64,000 nt of DNA, taken from Caulobacteraceae bacterium UBA3198. GTDB taxonomy: Bacteria > Pseudomonadota > Alphaproteobacteria > Caulobacterales > Caulobacteraceae. A model generated the notes under the pieces. That model was not told the origin of the DNA and searched no databases. It saw only the letters and a program-made list of their open reading frames with translations. Shown one piece after another: positions 16,538 to 24,705 of the stretch (its first letter is position 1; the number at the start of each line of letters is the position of its first letter). The DNA lies in the NCBI GenBank assembly GCA_002363865.1, contig DEWY01000010.1:124001-188000 (forward strand), in the 5' to 3' direction. The position numbers and the translations under genes were made by a program.

Positions 16538-17788
16538 CTAATAGGCCAGGCCCTGGGCCACGGCCTTGAGCTTCTCGATGGCCGAGAACTTGTCCTCAAG
16601 GAAGTCGTGGTCGATCCACCAGTCCTCGACCTCCCGAAGCACCTGGCCGACCATGGGGCCCTTGGGCACGCCGGCGTGGACCACCTCCTCGCCGCTCAAG
16701 GGGAAGGGCGGCGGCGTCCAGCTGTCGCACAGCGCCAGCAATCCCCGCCACTGGGCGGCGGTCGCCGTACGGTTGGACTTGGCCCAGGCCAGCTTGATCC
16801 GGTCATGGAAGGTGGGCGCCGAAAGCGCATAGACCGCCCGACGGGACTCTCGGGGGCTCATCCAGCTGGTGATGCGCGGTCCCTGTCCCTTGGCCGCCGT
16901 CAGCCGGTCGCGCTCGGCGTTTGACAGGCGCAGACGTTCGGCGGCCTGGGCCACCCCGATCTGGTCGGCCGGCAGCAGACAGGCGAGACGCAGGATCGGA
17001 TCGCACTCGAAGAGCATCTCGCTCTCGATCTCCACCAGGGCCTCGAAATCATGAAGATCGCCCACCGGCGGCAGGATCACGTCGAGGATGCCCGCGGCCG
17101 CCATCTGACGGACGCTGGCCCGCGGATCATCGGCGGCCAGCAGCTTCAGCAGTTCCTTGGAGATCCGCTCCCCGGGCCGGTCGGCCAGGGTGTCGCGCAG
17201 GGCCTCGCAGGCGGCCAGGGCCTCGGGATCGGCGTCGCCGCGGCCATACCAGGCCTGGAAGCGGAAGAAGCGCAGGATGCGCAGATAGTCCTCGGCGATC
17301 CGGGTGCGGGCCTCGCCCACAAAGACCACGCGCCTGGCCCGGGCGTCGGCCAGGCCGGTCCCCAGGGGATCGTGCAGCGTCCCGTCGCGGTCGGCATAGA
17401 GGGCGTTCAGCGTGAAGTCCCGGCGCTGGGCGTCCTGCGCCCAGTCGGTGGTGAAGGCCACCACCGCGCGGCGGCCGTCGGTCTCCACATCCCGCCGCAG
17501 GGTGGTGATCTCGAAGGTCTGGCCGTGGGCCAGCGCGGTGACCGTGCCGTGCTCAAGTCCCGTGGGAATGGCCTTCAGCCCGGCGGCCTGCAGGGCCTCG
17601 GTCACGGCGTCAGGCGTGAGCTGGGTGGCGATGTCGATATCGTCCACCGGCGCGCCGATCACCGCATTGCGCACCGCCCCGCCGACCACCCGGGCGCAGC
17701 CTGCGCCCCCCTTGGCCTCCAAGGCGTCGAAAACCGCCGCCGTCGCAGGCGCGGTCAACCAGGGGCGTGGTCCGAGGCGCTCGGTCAT
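16538..17788 (-). CDS. cca: CCA tRNA nucleotidyltransferase/poly(A) polymerase family
   Basis: A 416-residue class II nucleotidyltransferase that adds or repairs the 3'-CCA of tRNAs. The G-G-A-V-R-N motif (36-41) and the catalytic D50-I-D52 pair are visible, followed by the R-R-D-F-T-x-N-A-L motif near residue 125 and the RNA-binding helical domain. Start 17788 overlaps the stop of the DUF6111 gene by four bases (ATGA), so translation is coupled. Alphaproteobacterial CCA enzymes of this length lack an HD domain, and none is seen here. Confidence 0.93.
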   Translation of the reverse strand: MTERLGPRPWLTAPATAAVFDALEAKGGAGCARVVGGAVRNAVIGAPVDDIDIATQLTPDAVTEALQAAGLKAIPTGLEHGTVTALAHGQTFEITTLRRDVETDGRRAVVAFTTDWAQDAQRRDFTLNALYADRDGTLHDPLGTGLADARARRVVFVGEARTRIAEDYLRILRFFRFQAWYGRGDADPEALAACEALRDTLADRPGERISKELLKLLAADDPRASVRQMAAAGILDVILPPVGDLHDFEALVEIESEMLFECDPILRLACLLPADQIGVAQAAERLRLSNAERDRLTAAKGQGPRITSWMSPRESRRAVYALSAPTFHDRIKLAWAKSNRTATAAQWRGLLALCDSWTPPPFPLSGEEVVHAGVPKGPMVGQVLREVEDWWIDHDFLEDKFSAIEKLKAVAQGLAY

Positions 17789-18075
17789 GGGGCCGGAGTT
17801 TCCTTTTCCTCGAAGCGGCCTGGGGAGACTCGGCCGCCTTCTGTGACTTCCGCGGGCACATAGACCTCGCCGCGGTTGTCCGATTGGAACACGACCATGA
17901 ACATCAGAGAAAGGCCAAACAGCACAGCTGAGGCCGTGGCCAGCCAGGCCCAGGGCGTCGCCCCCATGGGCCGGCCGTTGCGCTTGGCCCATTCGGCCCA
18001 GGCGAACCAGATGATGAAGGGCAGCGCGATCAGGATCGAGCGGATGAGGATGACCCTAAGCAACTGCGCCTCCAT
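17785..18075 (-). CDS. DUF6111-like small membrane protein
   Basis: A 96-residue protein with two clear membrane helices (about residues 8-26 and 40-62) and a charged C-terminal tail. Size, topology and position between a NUDIX gene and cca match the small alphaproteobacterial DUF6111 family, whose function is unknown. It overlaps the NUDIX gene by 20 bases if the ATG at 18075 is used; an in-frame TTG at 18063 would reduce this. Part of the DUF1285-NUDIX-DUF6111-cca operon. Confidence 0.75.
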   Translation of the reverse strand: MEAQLLRVILIRSILIALPFIIWFAWAEWAKRNGRPMGATPWAWLATASAVLFGLSLMFMVVFQSDNRGEVYVPAEVTEGGRVSPGRFEEKETPAP

Positions 18076-18700
18076 AAAGCCGGTCGTACAGGGACCGGAG
18101 CATGCCGGCCGTGGCGCCCCAGATGAATCTGTTCTCGTGGGTCATGGCATAGAAGCGGCGCAACTGACCCGCGAATTCCCGCTCGTGCTCCTCATGATTG
18201 GTGGGATCCATGAGGAAGCCGAACGGCGTCTCGAACACGTCGGCGACCTCGGCCGGGTTCGGCGTGACGCTGAACCCCGGCGCGATAAAGCCCACCACGG
18301 GCGTCACCAGGAAGCCCGTGCCGGTCCGATAGGGGGTCGAAAGTCCGCCCAGGGTGACCAGGCTGCGGGAAATGCCCACCTCCTCCTCGGTCTCCCGTAG
18401 AGCCGTCTCCCAGATGGTCTCGCCCGGATCCCGACGGCCGCCGGGAAAGGCGATCTGGCCGGTATGGCGACGCAGGGTGTCGGCCCGCCGCGTCAGCAGC
18501 ACCGAGTAGCCGTGCTCGCGCTCCACCAGTCCCACCAGGACCGCGGCTGGCGTCAAAGGCGCTGGCTCCTCGGCGAGGTCAGCGGTTCGCGGCCCCAAGT
18601 CCGACGCCACCAGACCCTGATCGGGCTCCCGATCCTCGAGGGGGTCCAGGCGTTGGGTGATCCACTCGCGCAGGGCCGCCGTCGGCGCGTTGGGACTCAC
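18056..18700 (-). CDS. NUDIX hydrolase, CoA pyrophosphatase-like
   Basis: A 214-residue NUDIX protein. The box is complete: G88-x5-E94-x7-R102-E103-T-x-E106-E107-x-G109. Just before it, T-R-R-A-D-x-L-R-R-H-x-G-Q-I-A-F-P-G matches the extended UPF0035 motif of CoA pyrophosphatases. The predicted reaction is hydrolysis of CoA or a related dinucleotide. A GTG start at 18700 was preferred because it gives a GTGA overlap with the DUF1285 stop; an in-frame upstream start at 18736 would add only 12 residues. Confidence 0.88.
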   Translation of the reverse strand: MSPNAPTAALREWITQRLDPLEDREPDQGLVASDLGPRTADLAEEPAPLTPAAVLVGLVEREHGYSVLLTRRADTLRRHTGQIAFPGGRRDPGETIWETALRETEEEVGISRSLVTLGGLSTPYRTGTGFLVTPVVGFIAPGFSVTPNPAEVADVFETPFGFLMDPTNHEEHEREFAGQLRRFYAMTHENRFIWGATAGMLRSLYDRLYGGAVA

Positions 18701-19275
18701 GAGACCGGCGCCTCCGCAGGCCCGATGGGAAACCACGTCCCGCCCGACTCGACGCCTAAGGTCCCGCCCCGCTCGGCGGCCATCTCCACCAGTTCGTAGA
18801 AGACCGGCCGGCTGATCAGGGCCTCCAGACCCCGCCGGACATGCAGATAGGGCCGCGGCTCGTCGGTGGTCGGGTCGATCTCCACCCGGATCGGATGGTC
18901 GGGCCCGGCCTCGACCTCATCGCCCACATTGGTGGTGAAGCACAGGGCCGGACGGCCCTCGGCGTCGGCGCCGGCGTCCAGGGCGGTGGCGATGAAGGGC
19001 GCGTCCTCGACGGTGATCTTCATCTTCTCCACCGGCGTCACCAGCCAGTAGCCGTCGGGATCCTTCCGCAGGACGGTGGAGAACAGGCGCACCAGGGGCG
19101 CCCGGCTGATGGTCGCGCCTTCGTGGACCCAACGGCCGTCAGCCTTGATGACGATGTCGATCTCGCCGGAATGGGCGGGATTCCACAGGTGCACCGGAGG
19201 CAGTCCGCGGCCGGGCGCCTGCTTGGCTGCGGCGATCACCCCGTCCAGGCCGGGTTTGGAGTCGAGCTCTGTCAT
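18697..19275 (-). CDS. DUF1285 domain protein
   Basis: A 192-residue protein of the DUF1285 family. The W-N-P-x-x-x-G-E-I-D-I-V-I segment, followed by the I-x-R-x-x-L-V-R-L-F-S-T-V-L-R motif and W-L-V-T-P-V-E-K-M-K, is characteristic. The function is unknown; structures of the family are reported to have a beta-barrel-like fold. It leads a leftward operon with NUDIX, DUF6111 and cca genes. No signal peptide, so probably cytoplasmic. Confidence 0.85.
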   Translation of the reverse strand: MTELDSKPGLDGVIAAAKQAPGRGLPPVHLWNPAHSGEIDIVIKADGRWVHEGATISRAPLVRLFSTVLRKDPDGYWLVTPVEKMKITVEDAPFIATALDAGADAEGRPALCFTTNVGDEVEAGPDHPIRVEIDPTTDEPRPYLHVRRGLEALISRPVFYELVEMAAERGGTLGVESGGTWFPIGPAEAPVS

Positions 19276-19306
19276 CGCCAGAAGGTAGGCGTGTGCGCGA
19301 GGCGCC

Positions 19307-19840
19307 TCAAGGCGCCGCTACGGCGCCCTGCAGCACGTCGGTGACGCCGGCTGCGCCCAAAGACTTGAGCAACAGGCGGGGAGGATCGACGGGGCCGGGC
19401 ATCAGGATCTGGCCGGTGGCCTCGGTCGAAAAGCCCAGGCGGCCGAAAAAGGGCGGATCGCCCACCAGCAGAACCTCGCCGAAGCCTGCCGCCTCAGCCG
19501 CCGCGCAGGCGACCTCCACCAGCCGGGCGCCGGCCCCCAGGCGACGGGTGGCGGCGTCCACCGCCAGGGGGCCGAGGAAGATCAGCCGGTGGCCGCCCAC
19601 GGTGATCTCAGACTGGCGCACCACGCCCACCAGCCGCTCGCCCTCCCAGGCGCAGAAGGACAGGTCCAGGCGCAGGGGCGCGAACTCCCGCACCCGCTCC
19701 GAGGCCTTGGCGAAACGGCCTGGGCCAAAGGCGTGGTTCAGCAGGGCCTCGATGGCGCCGGCGTCCTGCGGCGTCTCGGGGCGGATGTCGGGGGCCGGAC
19801 TCGCGACGGAGTCCGCAACAGATACGACGGCGGCGGTCAT
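19307..19840 (-). CDS. GNAT family N-acetyltransferase (YhbS-like)
   Basis: A 177-residue GNAT protein. The acetyl-CoA loop region reads L-G-P-L-A-V-D-A-A-T-R-R-L-G-A-G-A-R-L (about residues 90-110), followed by the G-D-P-P-F-F-G-R-L-G-F block typical of YhbS-type acetyltransferases. The substrate cannot be told. The first 18 residues are low-complexity and the real start may be internal. It is separated from the downstream DUF1285 operon by 31 bases and is divergent from the MFS gene. Confidence 0.85.
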   Translation of the reverse strand: MTAAVVSVADSVASPAPDIRPETPQDAGAIEALLNHAFGPGRFAKASERVREFAPLRLDLSFCAWEGERLVGVVRQSEITVGGHRLIFLGPLAVDAATRRLGAGARLVEVACAAAEAAGFGEVLLVGDPPFFGRLGFSTEATGQILMPGPVDPPRLLLKSLGAAGVTDVLQGAVAAP

Positions 19841-20082
19841 TCGGAGGACTTTGCAGGCTGCGGGACAGACGGGCCCAGGCCCGCGAGCGCCGCGGGGCCG
19901 GGAGGCTCTAGAGGGCGCGGATCACGCGCCCGGTTCGTCGCAGCGCAGACATGGCGCCCCTCGCAGTCGGCCTCGACGATCACGTCGCCGAAAACGCGCC
20001 GATAAGGCGCAAGCTCCCGAAGGTCAATGGAAACCGAAAGGGGCGTTGCGGGGCGCCGCGGCGCGGGCCAAGTTCGCCGCCC

Positions 20083-21339
20083 ATGTCCCAGGTCCCCGAC
20101 TCAGAGCCCCTGCCCTCCGCCCGCGCCCTGCTGGGCCAGCGGAGCTACCTGCTGTTCTGGGGGTCGCGTTGGGCGGGCTCGCTCGCGGTGCAGATCCAGA
20201 GCGTGGCGCTGGGCTGGCACATCTATGAGCTCGCCCGCCAGACCATGCCCGTGGCCGAGGCCGCCTTCGTGGTGGGCATGGTGGGGCTGGTCACCTTCAT
20301 CCCGGTCTTCCTTCTGACCCTGCCGGCCGGCGAGGCGGTGGACCGCTATGACCGGCGGAAGATCCTGCTGATCTGCTACGTCGTCGAGATGACCAGCGCC
20401 GGCGTGCTGGCCGTGGCCACCTGGCAGGGCTTCGCCTCGGTGCCCCTGCTGCTGTGCGTGGCCGCAGCCTTTGGGGCCGGCCGGGCCTTCATGTCGCCGG
20501 CCGGGACGGCGCTGGGGCCCATGCTGGTGCCCCGCAGCCTGCTGCCCCGGGCCATCGCCTGGAATTCCCTGGCCTGGCAGACCGCCTCGATCATCGGCCC
20601 AGCCATCGGCGGCCTGCTGCTCGCCCGCTCCACCGCGCTCGCCTATGAGACGGCCTTCTGCCTTTACCTGGCCGGCGCGACCCTCACCTTCTTCATCAAC
20701 GGCCGCACCAAGCCTGATCTGCAGCCGGGCTCGCGCCTGGCCCTGATCAAGGAGGGGCTGGTCTATGTGTGGCGCCAGAAGATCGTCTTCGGGGCCATTT
20801 CGTTGGACCTGTTCGCCGTGCTGCTGGGGGGCGCGACGGCCCTGCTGCCGGTCTTCGCCCGGGACATCCTGCATGTGGGCGAGGAAGGCTTTGGCCTGCT
20901 GCGCGCCGCGCCCGCCGCCGGCGCCACAGTGATCGCCCTGATCCTGGCCGCCCGCCCGATCCGCGCCAACGCCGGTATGACCATGTTCGCCGGGGTCGCG
21001 GTCTTTGGCCTGGCGACCATCGTCTTCGGCGTCTCGCGCTCGCTCTGGCTGTCGGTGGCCGCGCTGGCCATTCTGGGCGGGGCCGACATGCTCAGCGTCT
21101 ATGTGCGCCAGACCCTGATCCAGCTGGTCATTCCCGACAACATGCGCGGCCGGGTGGCGGCGGTCTCGACCCTGTTCATCGGCGCCTCCAACGAACTGGG
21201 CGAGTTCCGGGCCGGGGTCTTCGCCCGCTTCATGGGGGTGGTGGCCGCCGCCGTGGTCGGCGGGGTCGGCACGTTGATCGTGACCGGCCTTTGGGCCAAG
21301 CTCTTTCCCGACTTGCGCAAGGCTGACCGCCTCGAATAA
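20083..21339 (+). CDS. MFS transporter (EntS-type exporter family)
   Basis: A 418-residue membrane protein with about 12 hydrophobic segments and the MFS loop 2-3 signature D-R-Y-D-R-R-K near residue 88. Its layout matches the EntS/MFS_3 exporters, which export siderophores or drugs, but no siderophore genes are nearby, so the substrate is open. Start 20083 (M-S-Q-V) is chosen because the first hydrophobic segment follows soon after; the upstream open frame is low-complexity. It has no obvious operon partner; a 35-base gap precedes the SDR gene. Confidence 0.88.
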   Translation: MSQVPDSEPLPSARALLGQRSYLLFWGSRWAGSLAVQIQSVALGWHIYELARQTMPVAEAAFVVGMVGLVTFIPVFLLTLPAGEAVDRYDRRKILLICYVVEMTSAGVLAVATWQGFASVPLLLCVAAAFGAGRAFMSPAGTALGPMLVPRSLLPRAIAWNSLAWQTASIIGPAIGGLLLARSTALAYETAFCLYLAGATLTFFINGRTKPDLQPGSRLALIKEGLVYVWRQKIVFGAISLDLFAVLLGGATALLPVFARDILHVGEEGFGLLRAAPAAGATVIALILAARPIRANAGMTMFAGVAVFGLATIVFGVSRSLWLSVAALAILGGADMLSVYVRQTLIQLVIPDNMRGRVAAVSTLFIGASNELGEFRAGVFARFMGVVAAAVVGGVGTLIVTGLWAKLFPDLRKADRLE

Positions 21340-21374
21340 CAATCCGCGCAATATTCTTTTAGGGAGATAGATCC

Positions 21375-22307
21375 ATGGGCGTATTAGACGGCAAGGTTGT
21401 CCTCGTCACCGGCGGCGGCAACGGCATTGGACGTGAGTGCGCGCTGATCGCCGCGCAACAGGGCGCCAAGGTCCTGGTCAACGACCTGGGCGGCGGCCTG
21501 AAGGGCGAAGACGAAGGCTCCGCCGGTCCGGCCGAGCAGGTCGCCCAGGAAATCCGCGCCGCCGGCGGCGAAGCGGCCTCCAACTCCGAGAGCGTCACCA
21601 ACTATCGCGCCGTTCAGGGCATGGTCGAGCAGGCCATGGACACCTTCGGCGGCCTGCACGCCGTGATCAATCCGGCCGGCATCCTGCGTGACGTGATGTT
21701 CCACAAGATGTCGGAAGACGACTGGGACAAGGTCATCGACGTGCACATGCGCGGCTCGTTCAACGTGGCCCGCGCCACCATCGAGCTGTTCCGCAACCAG
21801 AACGACGGCGCCTACATGTTCTTCACCTCGACCTCGGGGTTGTTGGGCAATATCGGCCAAGCCAATTACGGCGCGGCCAAGATGGGCATCGCCGGCCTGT
21901 CGCGGATCATCGCCATGGAAGGCGAGCGCAACAATGTCCGCTCCAACTGCCTGGCGCCCGTCGCCTGGACCCGCATGACCCAGTCGGTCCCGGTGAAGGA
22001 CGAAGCCGCCGCCAAGCGCCGCGAGGCCATGGCCCAGGCCATCCGTCCCGACCAGCCGGCCCGTCTGTCGGTGGCGCTGGTCTCCCCGGCCGCCGCCCAC
22101 GTTTCGGGCCAAGTCTTCGGCGCCTCGGGTGAGAACATCATCCTCTACTCGCAGCCCCGTCCGATCTCGACCCAGACCAAGGAAGAGGGCTGGAGCGTCG
22201 ACACCATCCTGTCCGAAGCCGTCCCGGCCATGAGCGACAAGTTCTTCCCGCTCTCGCGCCCGCCGCTCGCCAGCCAGGGCGCCGCCCCGGCCAAGGCCGG
22301 CTCCTAA
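21375..22307 (+). CDS. SDR family oxidoreductase (hydroxyacyl-CoA dehydrogenase type)
   Basis: A 310-residue short-chain dehydrogenase. It has the T-G-G-G-N-G-I-G cofactor loop (about 13-20), an N-P-A-G in place of the usual NNAG, and the catalytic S-T-S-G...Y-G-A-A-K residues. The N-terminal region with V-N-D-L-G-G-G resembles the dehydrogenase domain of peroxisomal multifunctional enzyme type 2, suggesting a 3-hydroxyacyl-CoA or related substrate. About 60 residues follow the Rossmann core. A strong terminator lies 32 bases after the stop. Confidence 0.88.
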   Translation: MGVLDGKVVLVTGGGNGIGRECALIAAQQGAKVLVNDLGGGLKGEDEGSAGPAEQVAQEIRAAGGEAASNSESVTNYRAVQGMVEQAMDTFGGLHAVINPAGILRDVMFHKMSEDDWDKVIDVHMRGSFNVARATIELFRNQNDGAYMFFTSTSGLLGNIGQANYGAAKMGIAGLSRIIAMEGERNNVRSNCLAPVAWTRMTQSVPVKDEAAAKRREAMAQAIRPDQPARLSVALVSPAAAHVSGQVFGASGENIILYSQPRPISTQTKEEGWSVDTILSEAVPAMSDKFFPLSRPPLASQGAAPAKAGS

Positions 22308-22338
22308 GACCTAGCGGTCTGAACTGACCGAAACGACG

Positions 22339-22374
22339 AGGCCCCGGTTCGAGAAGACCCGGGGCCTTTTCGTT
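22339..22374 (+). terminator. intrinsic terminator after the SDR gene
   Basis: AGGCCCCGG (22339-22347) pairs with CCGGGGCCT (22359-22367) across an 11-base loop, followed by TTTCGTT. It lies 32 bases after the SDR stop and before the orphan gene, so it ends the rightward unit. Confidence 0.88.
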
Positions 22375-22492
22375 GGATGGCGGCCGATGACCAGACCTTG
22401 CGAGCGTCTGAGAAGGGTGGGTAGCGGACGTCCGTGACATTGAATTAGTCCAGCCTTCGCCTAGTCTGCAACGTAGACTGGAGATCAACCTG

Positions 22493-23038
22493 GTGTGGCA
22501 GCAAATTTGCCTGAGTGAGTTTGTGGTCGCTACAGCAGGACAACCGCGCTTTCTCGCCAAGACCATGCCGACCCAGACGGCTCGCGGTGAACTTCAGACG
22601 GACAGCTCAAGGCTGATCGGGCTGTTCTGCCTGGCGGATGACACAGACGCCTTCATCCTGCAAAACCGGTTCGTCAGCGGTGACGTGTGGTCCCCGGAAC
22701 TTGGCGACTATGCCGACCCCGTGTGGGAGACCGTTGTCCTTCGTTCCACCGTGGACGCGTTCACAGCAATCCCAACCGGCCCAGGCACCACCCATCGCAT
22801 TGAATGGGCAGGCGGCTTGATTCAGTGGGCAGCCGTCGCGGTTGATCCGCTCACTTATCTCGGTCAGCCGGTGATCTTGGGCGTCGGGAGCGCGCTCGCC
22901 TACACCACGTCCAATCACGGCAGTCCGATCGAGTTCCTGTCCGAACTTGAGTTGCCTAGCTCAACGGCGGAGTGGCGCCTGGAGCGATCGCCGAGCCCCA
23001 CAGCATTCATCCTAGCACGTCACGCGGCGATCTCTTGA
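22493..23038 (+). CDS. hypothetical protein, orphan-like
   Basis: A 181-residue protein with no recognised domain. A GTG start at 22493 is preceded by GGAG nine bases upstream (22480-22483), and no in-frame ATG exists earlier. The composition is visibly less GC-rich than its neighbours, with more ATC/TTC/ACA-type codons, which suggests later acquisition. The sequence contains several W and F residues (V-S-G-D-V-W-S-P, I-E-W-A-G-G-L-I-Q-W) and no signal peptide or membrane segment. It may be a real accessory gene, and no role is inferred. Confidence 0.55.
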   Translation: MWQQICLSEFVVATAGQPRFLAKTMPTQTARGELQTDSSRLIGLFCLADDTDAFILQNRFVSGDVWSPELGDYADPVWETVVLRSTVDAFTAIPTGPGTTHRIEWAGGLIQWAAVAVDPLTYLGQPVILGVGSALAYTTSNHGSPIEFLSELELPSSTAEWRLERSPSPTAFILARHAAIS

Positions 23039-23131
23039 GCGTCCGCAACGGGTCGTGAGCCGACCTCATACCTCGCTCACAAGCTGAGGCTCAGAGAACC
23101 AGCACGCCCGCTCATCAGCCTGGCAGCCGTC

Positions 23132-23554
23132 TCAAGCCTGGTTGATCTGATCGCGCAGGGCCTGGATCTGCTTGTTCAGGGTCTCAAGCTGCGGGCCGGA
23201 CATCTTGGACCGCTCCATCAGACGGTCGCCCAGGCAGTCGGACCTTTCGAGCAGCGCTTCGCCCGCGGCTGTCAGCTTCACCTCCACCCGGCGTTCGTCC
23301 TCAAGGCTGCGCGTCCGGGTCAGCAGGCCTGAGGCTTCGAGACGCTTCACCAGGGGGGTCACGGTGCTGGATTCCAGATCCAGGCGTGCGGCGACACCGC
23401 CGATGGTCAGGCCGCCCGCCTCCCCCAGCACGCTCAGCACCAGGTACTGCGGATAGGTCAGCCCCAGCTCGTCGAGCAGGGGCTTGTAGGCCCGGGTGAC
23501 CGCCATGCTGGTGGCGTACAATGTGAAGCAGATCTGTTGGTCCAACGGGCGCAC
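23132..23554 (-). CDS. ohrR: OhrR-type MarR family transcriptional regulator
   Basis: A 140-residue winged-helix MarR protein. The residues that sense organic peroxide in OhrR are all aligned: Cys9 (in I-C-F-T-L-Y-A) with Tyr23 and Tyr34, spaced exactly as Cys15, Tyr29 and Tyr40 of the Bacillus subtilis protein. A second cysteine at residue 107 could resolve a disulfide. A GTG start at 23554 is supported by AGGAGAGG upstream; the upstream open frame runs through the operator region. It is divergent from a Tat-exported hydrolase and probably represses both genes. Confidence 0.88.
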   Translation of the reverse strand: MRPLDQQICFTLYATSMAVTRAYKPLLDELGLTYPQYLVLSVLGEAGGLTIGGVAARLDLESSTVTPLVKRLEASGLLTRTRSLEDERRVEVKLTAAGEALLERSDCLGDRLMERSKMSGPQLETLNKQIQALRDQINQA

Positions 23555-23567
23555 GTCGCCTCTCCTC

Positions 23568-23681
23568 TGTCGCAAAACCGTTTTATCACGAAAATAGGTG
23601 TCGCGATAAGTTTTATCTCGACAGGGCGGATCGAGGTCGCTAGAGGATTGTTTATCGCGATAATCGTTGTCGCAAACACCA
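23568..23681. promoter_or_regulatory. operator region with repeated TCGCGATAA half-sites
   Basis: Between ohrR and the hydrolase gene lie an imperfect inverted repeat GTCGCGATAA (23600-23609), spacer GTT, TTATCTCGAC (23613-23622), with 9 of 10 positions matching, and a perfect 12-bp palindrome TTATCGCGATAA (23652-23663). Further related half-sites are TTTTATCACGA (23581-23591) and TGTCGCAAA at 23568 and 23668, exactly 100 bases apart. The pattern is too regular for chance in GC-rich DNA and suggests two or three sites bound by the adjacent OhrR-type regulator. Confidence 0.65.
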
Positions 23682-23693
23682 ATGGAGATGACC

Positions 23694-24662
23694 ATGACTG
23701 TGTCCACTCAAGCGTCCCGCCGCGGCGTCATGACCGCCGGCCTCGGCCTCGCCGCCCTCTCGGCCGCCACGGTCGGCCAGACGGCTGAACCCGCGCCCTC
23801 GTCCACCGTCCGCGGCGCCGACCGCGCCGAAAGCGGCTTTGTGACCACGAAGGACGGCGTGCAGATCTTCTACAAGGACTGGGGTCCGAAGGACGCCCAG
23901 CCGGTCGTCTTCCACCACGGCTGGCCCCTGTCGTCCGACGACTGGGACGCCCAGATGATGTTCTTCCGGCTGCAGGGCTATCGGGTGATCGCCCACGACC
24001 GCCGGGGCCATGGCCGGTCCACCCAGACCGACAGCGGCAACGAGATGGACACCTACGCCGCCGACGTGATCGCGCTGGCCGACGCCCTGAATCTGAAGAA
24101 CGCCATCCATGTCGGCCATTCCACCGGCGGCGGCGAGGTCGCCCGTTATGTGGCCCGCGCCAGGCCGGGCCGGGTCGCCAAGGCCGTGCTGATCGGCGCC
24201 GTGCCGCCGATCATGCTGAAGACGGCGGCCAATCCGGACGGCCTGCCGATGGAACTGTTCGACGGCTTCCGCGCCTCGCTGGTCGCCAACCGGGCCCAGT
24301 TCTTCCGCGACATCCCCGAGGGTCCGTTCTTCGGCTTCAATCGCCCGGGCGCCAAGGTCAGCCAGGGCCTGATCGACAACTGGTGGCGCCAGGGCATGAC
24401 CGGCGGCGCCAAGGCGCACTACGACTGCATCAAGGCCTTCTCGGAGACCGACTTCACCGAAGACCTCCGCCAGATCGACGTGCCCGTACTGATCATGCAT
24501 GGGGAAGACGACCAGCTGGTCCCCATCGCCAACAGCGCCCATCTGGCCATCAAGCTAGTGCGCCAGGGGACGCTGAAGACCTATCCCGGCCTGCCCCACG
24601 GCATGGCTCAGACCCATCCGGACCTGATCAACGCCGACCTGCTGGCCTTCTTCAAGGCCTAG
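23694..24662 (+). CDS. Tat-exported alpha/beta hydrolase (non-haem haloperoxidase family)
   Basis: A 322-residue alpha/beta hydrolase. The N-terminus carries a twin-arginine motif S-R-R-G-V-M followed by a hydrophobic, alanine-rich signal ending near residue 32. The catalytic nucleophile is Ser143 in G-H-S-T-G-G, with H-H-G-W-P-L-S oxyanion motif and D-R-R-G-H-G. The family contains cofactor-free haloperoxidases and esterases. Start 23694 is preferred because GGAG lies about six bases before it; ATGs at 23682 and 23688 are alternatives. Control by the divergent OhrR-type regulator implies a peroxide or oxidative-stress role (inference). Confidence 0.85.
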   Translation: MTVSTQASRRGVMTAGLGLAALSAATVGQTAEPAPSSTVRGADRAESGFVTTKDGVQIFYKDWGPKDAQPVVFHHGWPLSSDDWDAQMMFFRLQGYRVIAHDRRGHGRSTQTDSGNEMDTYAADVIALADALNLKNAIHVGHSTGGGEVARYVARARPGRVAKAVLIGAVPPIMLKTAANPDGLPMELFDGFRASLVANRAQFFRDIPEGPFFGFNRPGAKVSQGLIDNWWRQGMTGGAKAHYDCIKAFSETDFTEDLRQIDVPVLIMHGEDDQLVPIANSAHLAIKLVRQGTLKTYPGLPHGMAQTHPDLINADLLAFFKA

Positions 24663-24675
24663 GTCCGTCGCTGAG

Positions 24676-24702
24676 CGAGCGCCCCGCGCGGTAGGGCGCT
24701 CG
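24676..24702. terminator. hairpin between convergent genes
   Basis: CGAGCGCCC (24676-24684) pairs with GGGCGCTCG (24694-24702) across nine bases. It sits between the stops of the hydrolase gene (24662) and the acetyltransferase gene (24706). Neither strand has a T-run, so it may be a weak or bidirectional terminator or an RNA-stabilising hairpin. Confidence 0.45.
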
Positions 24703-24705
24703 CGA

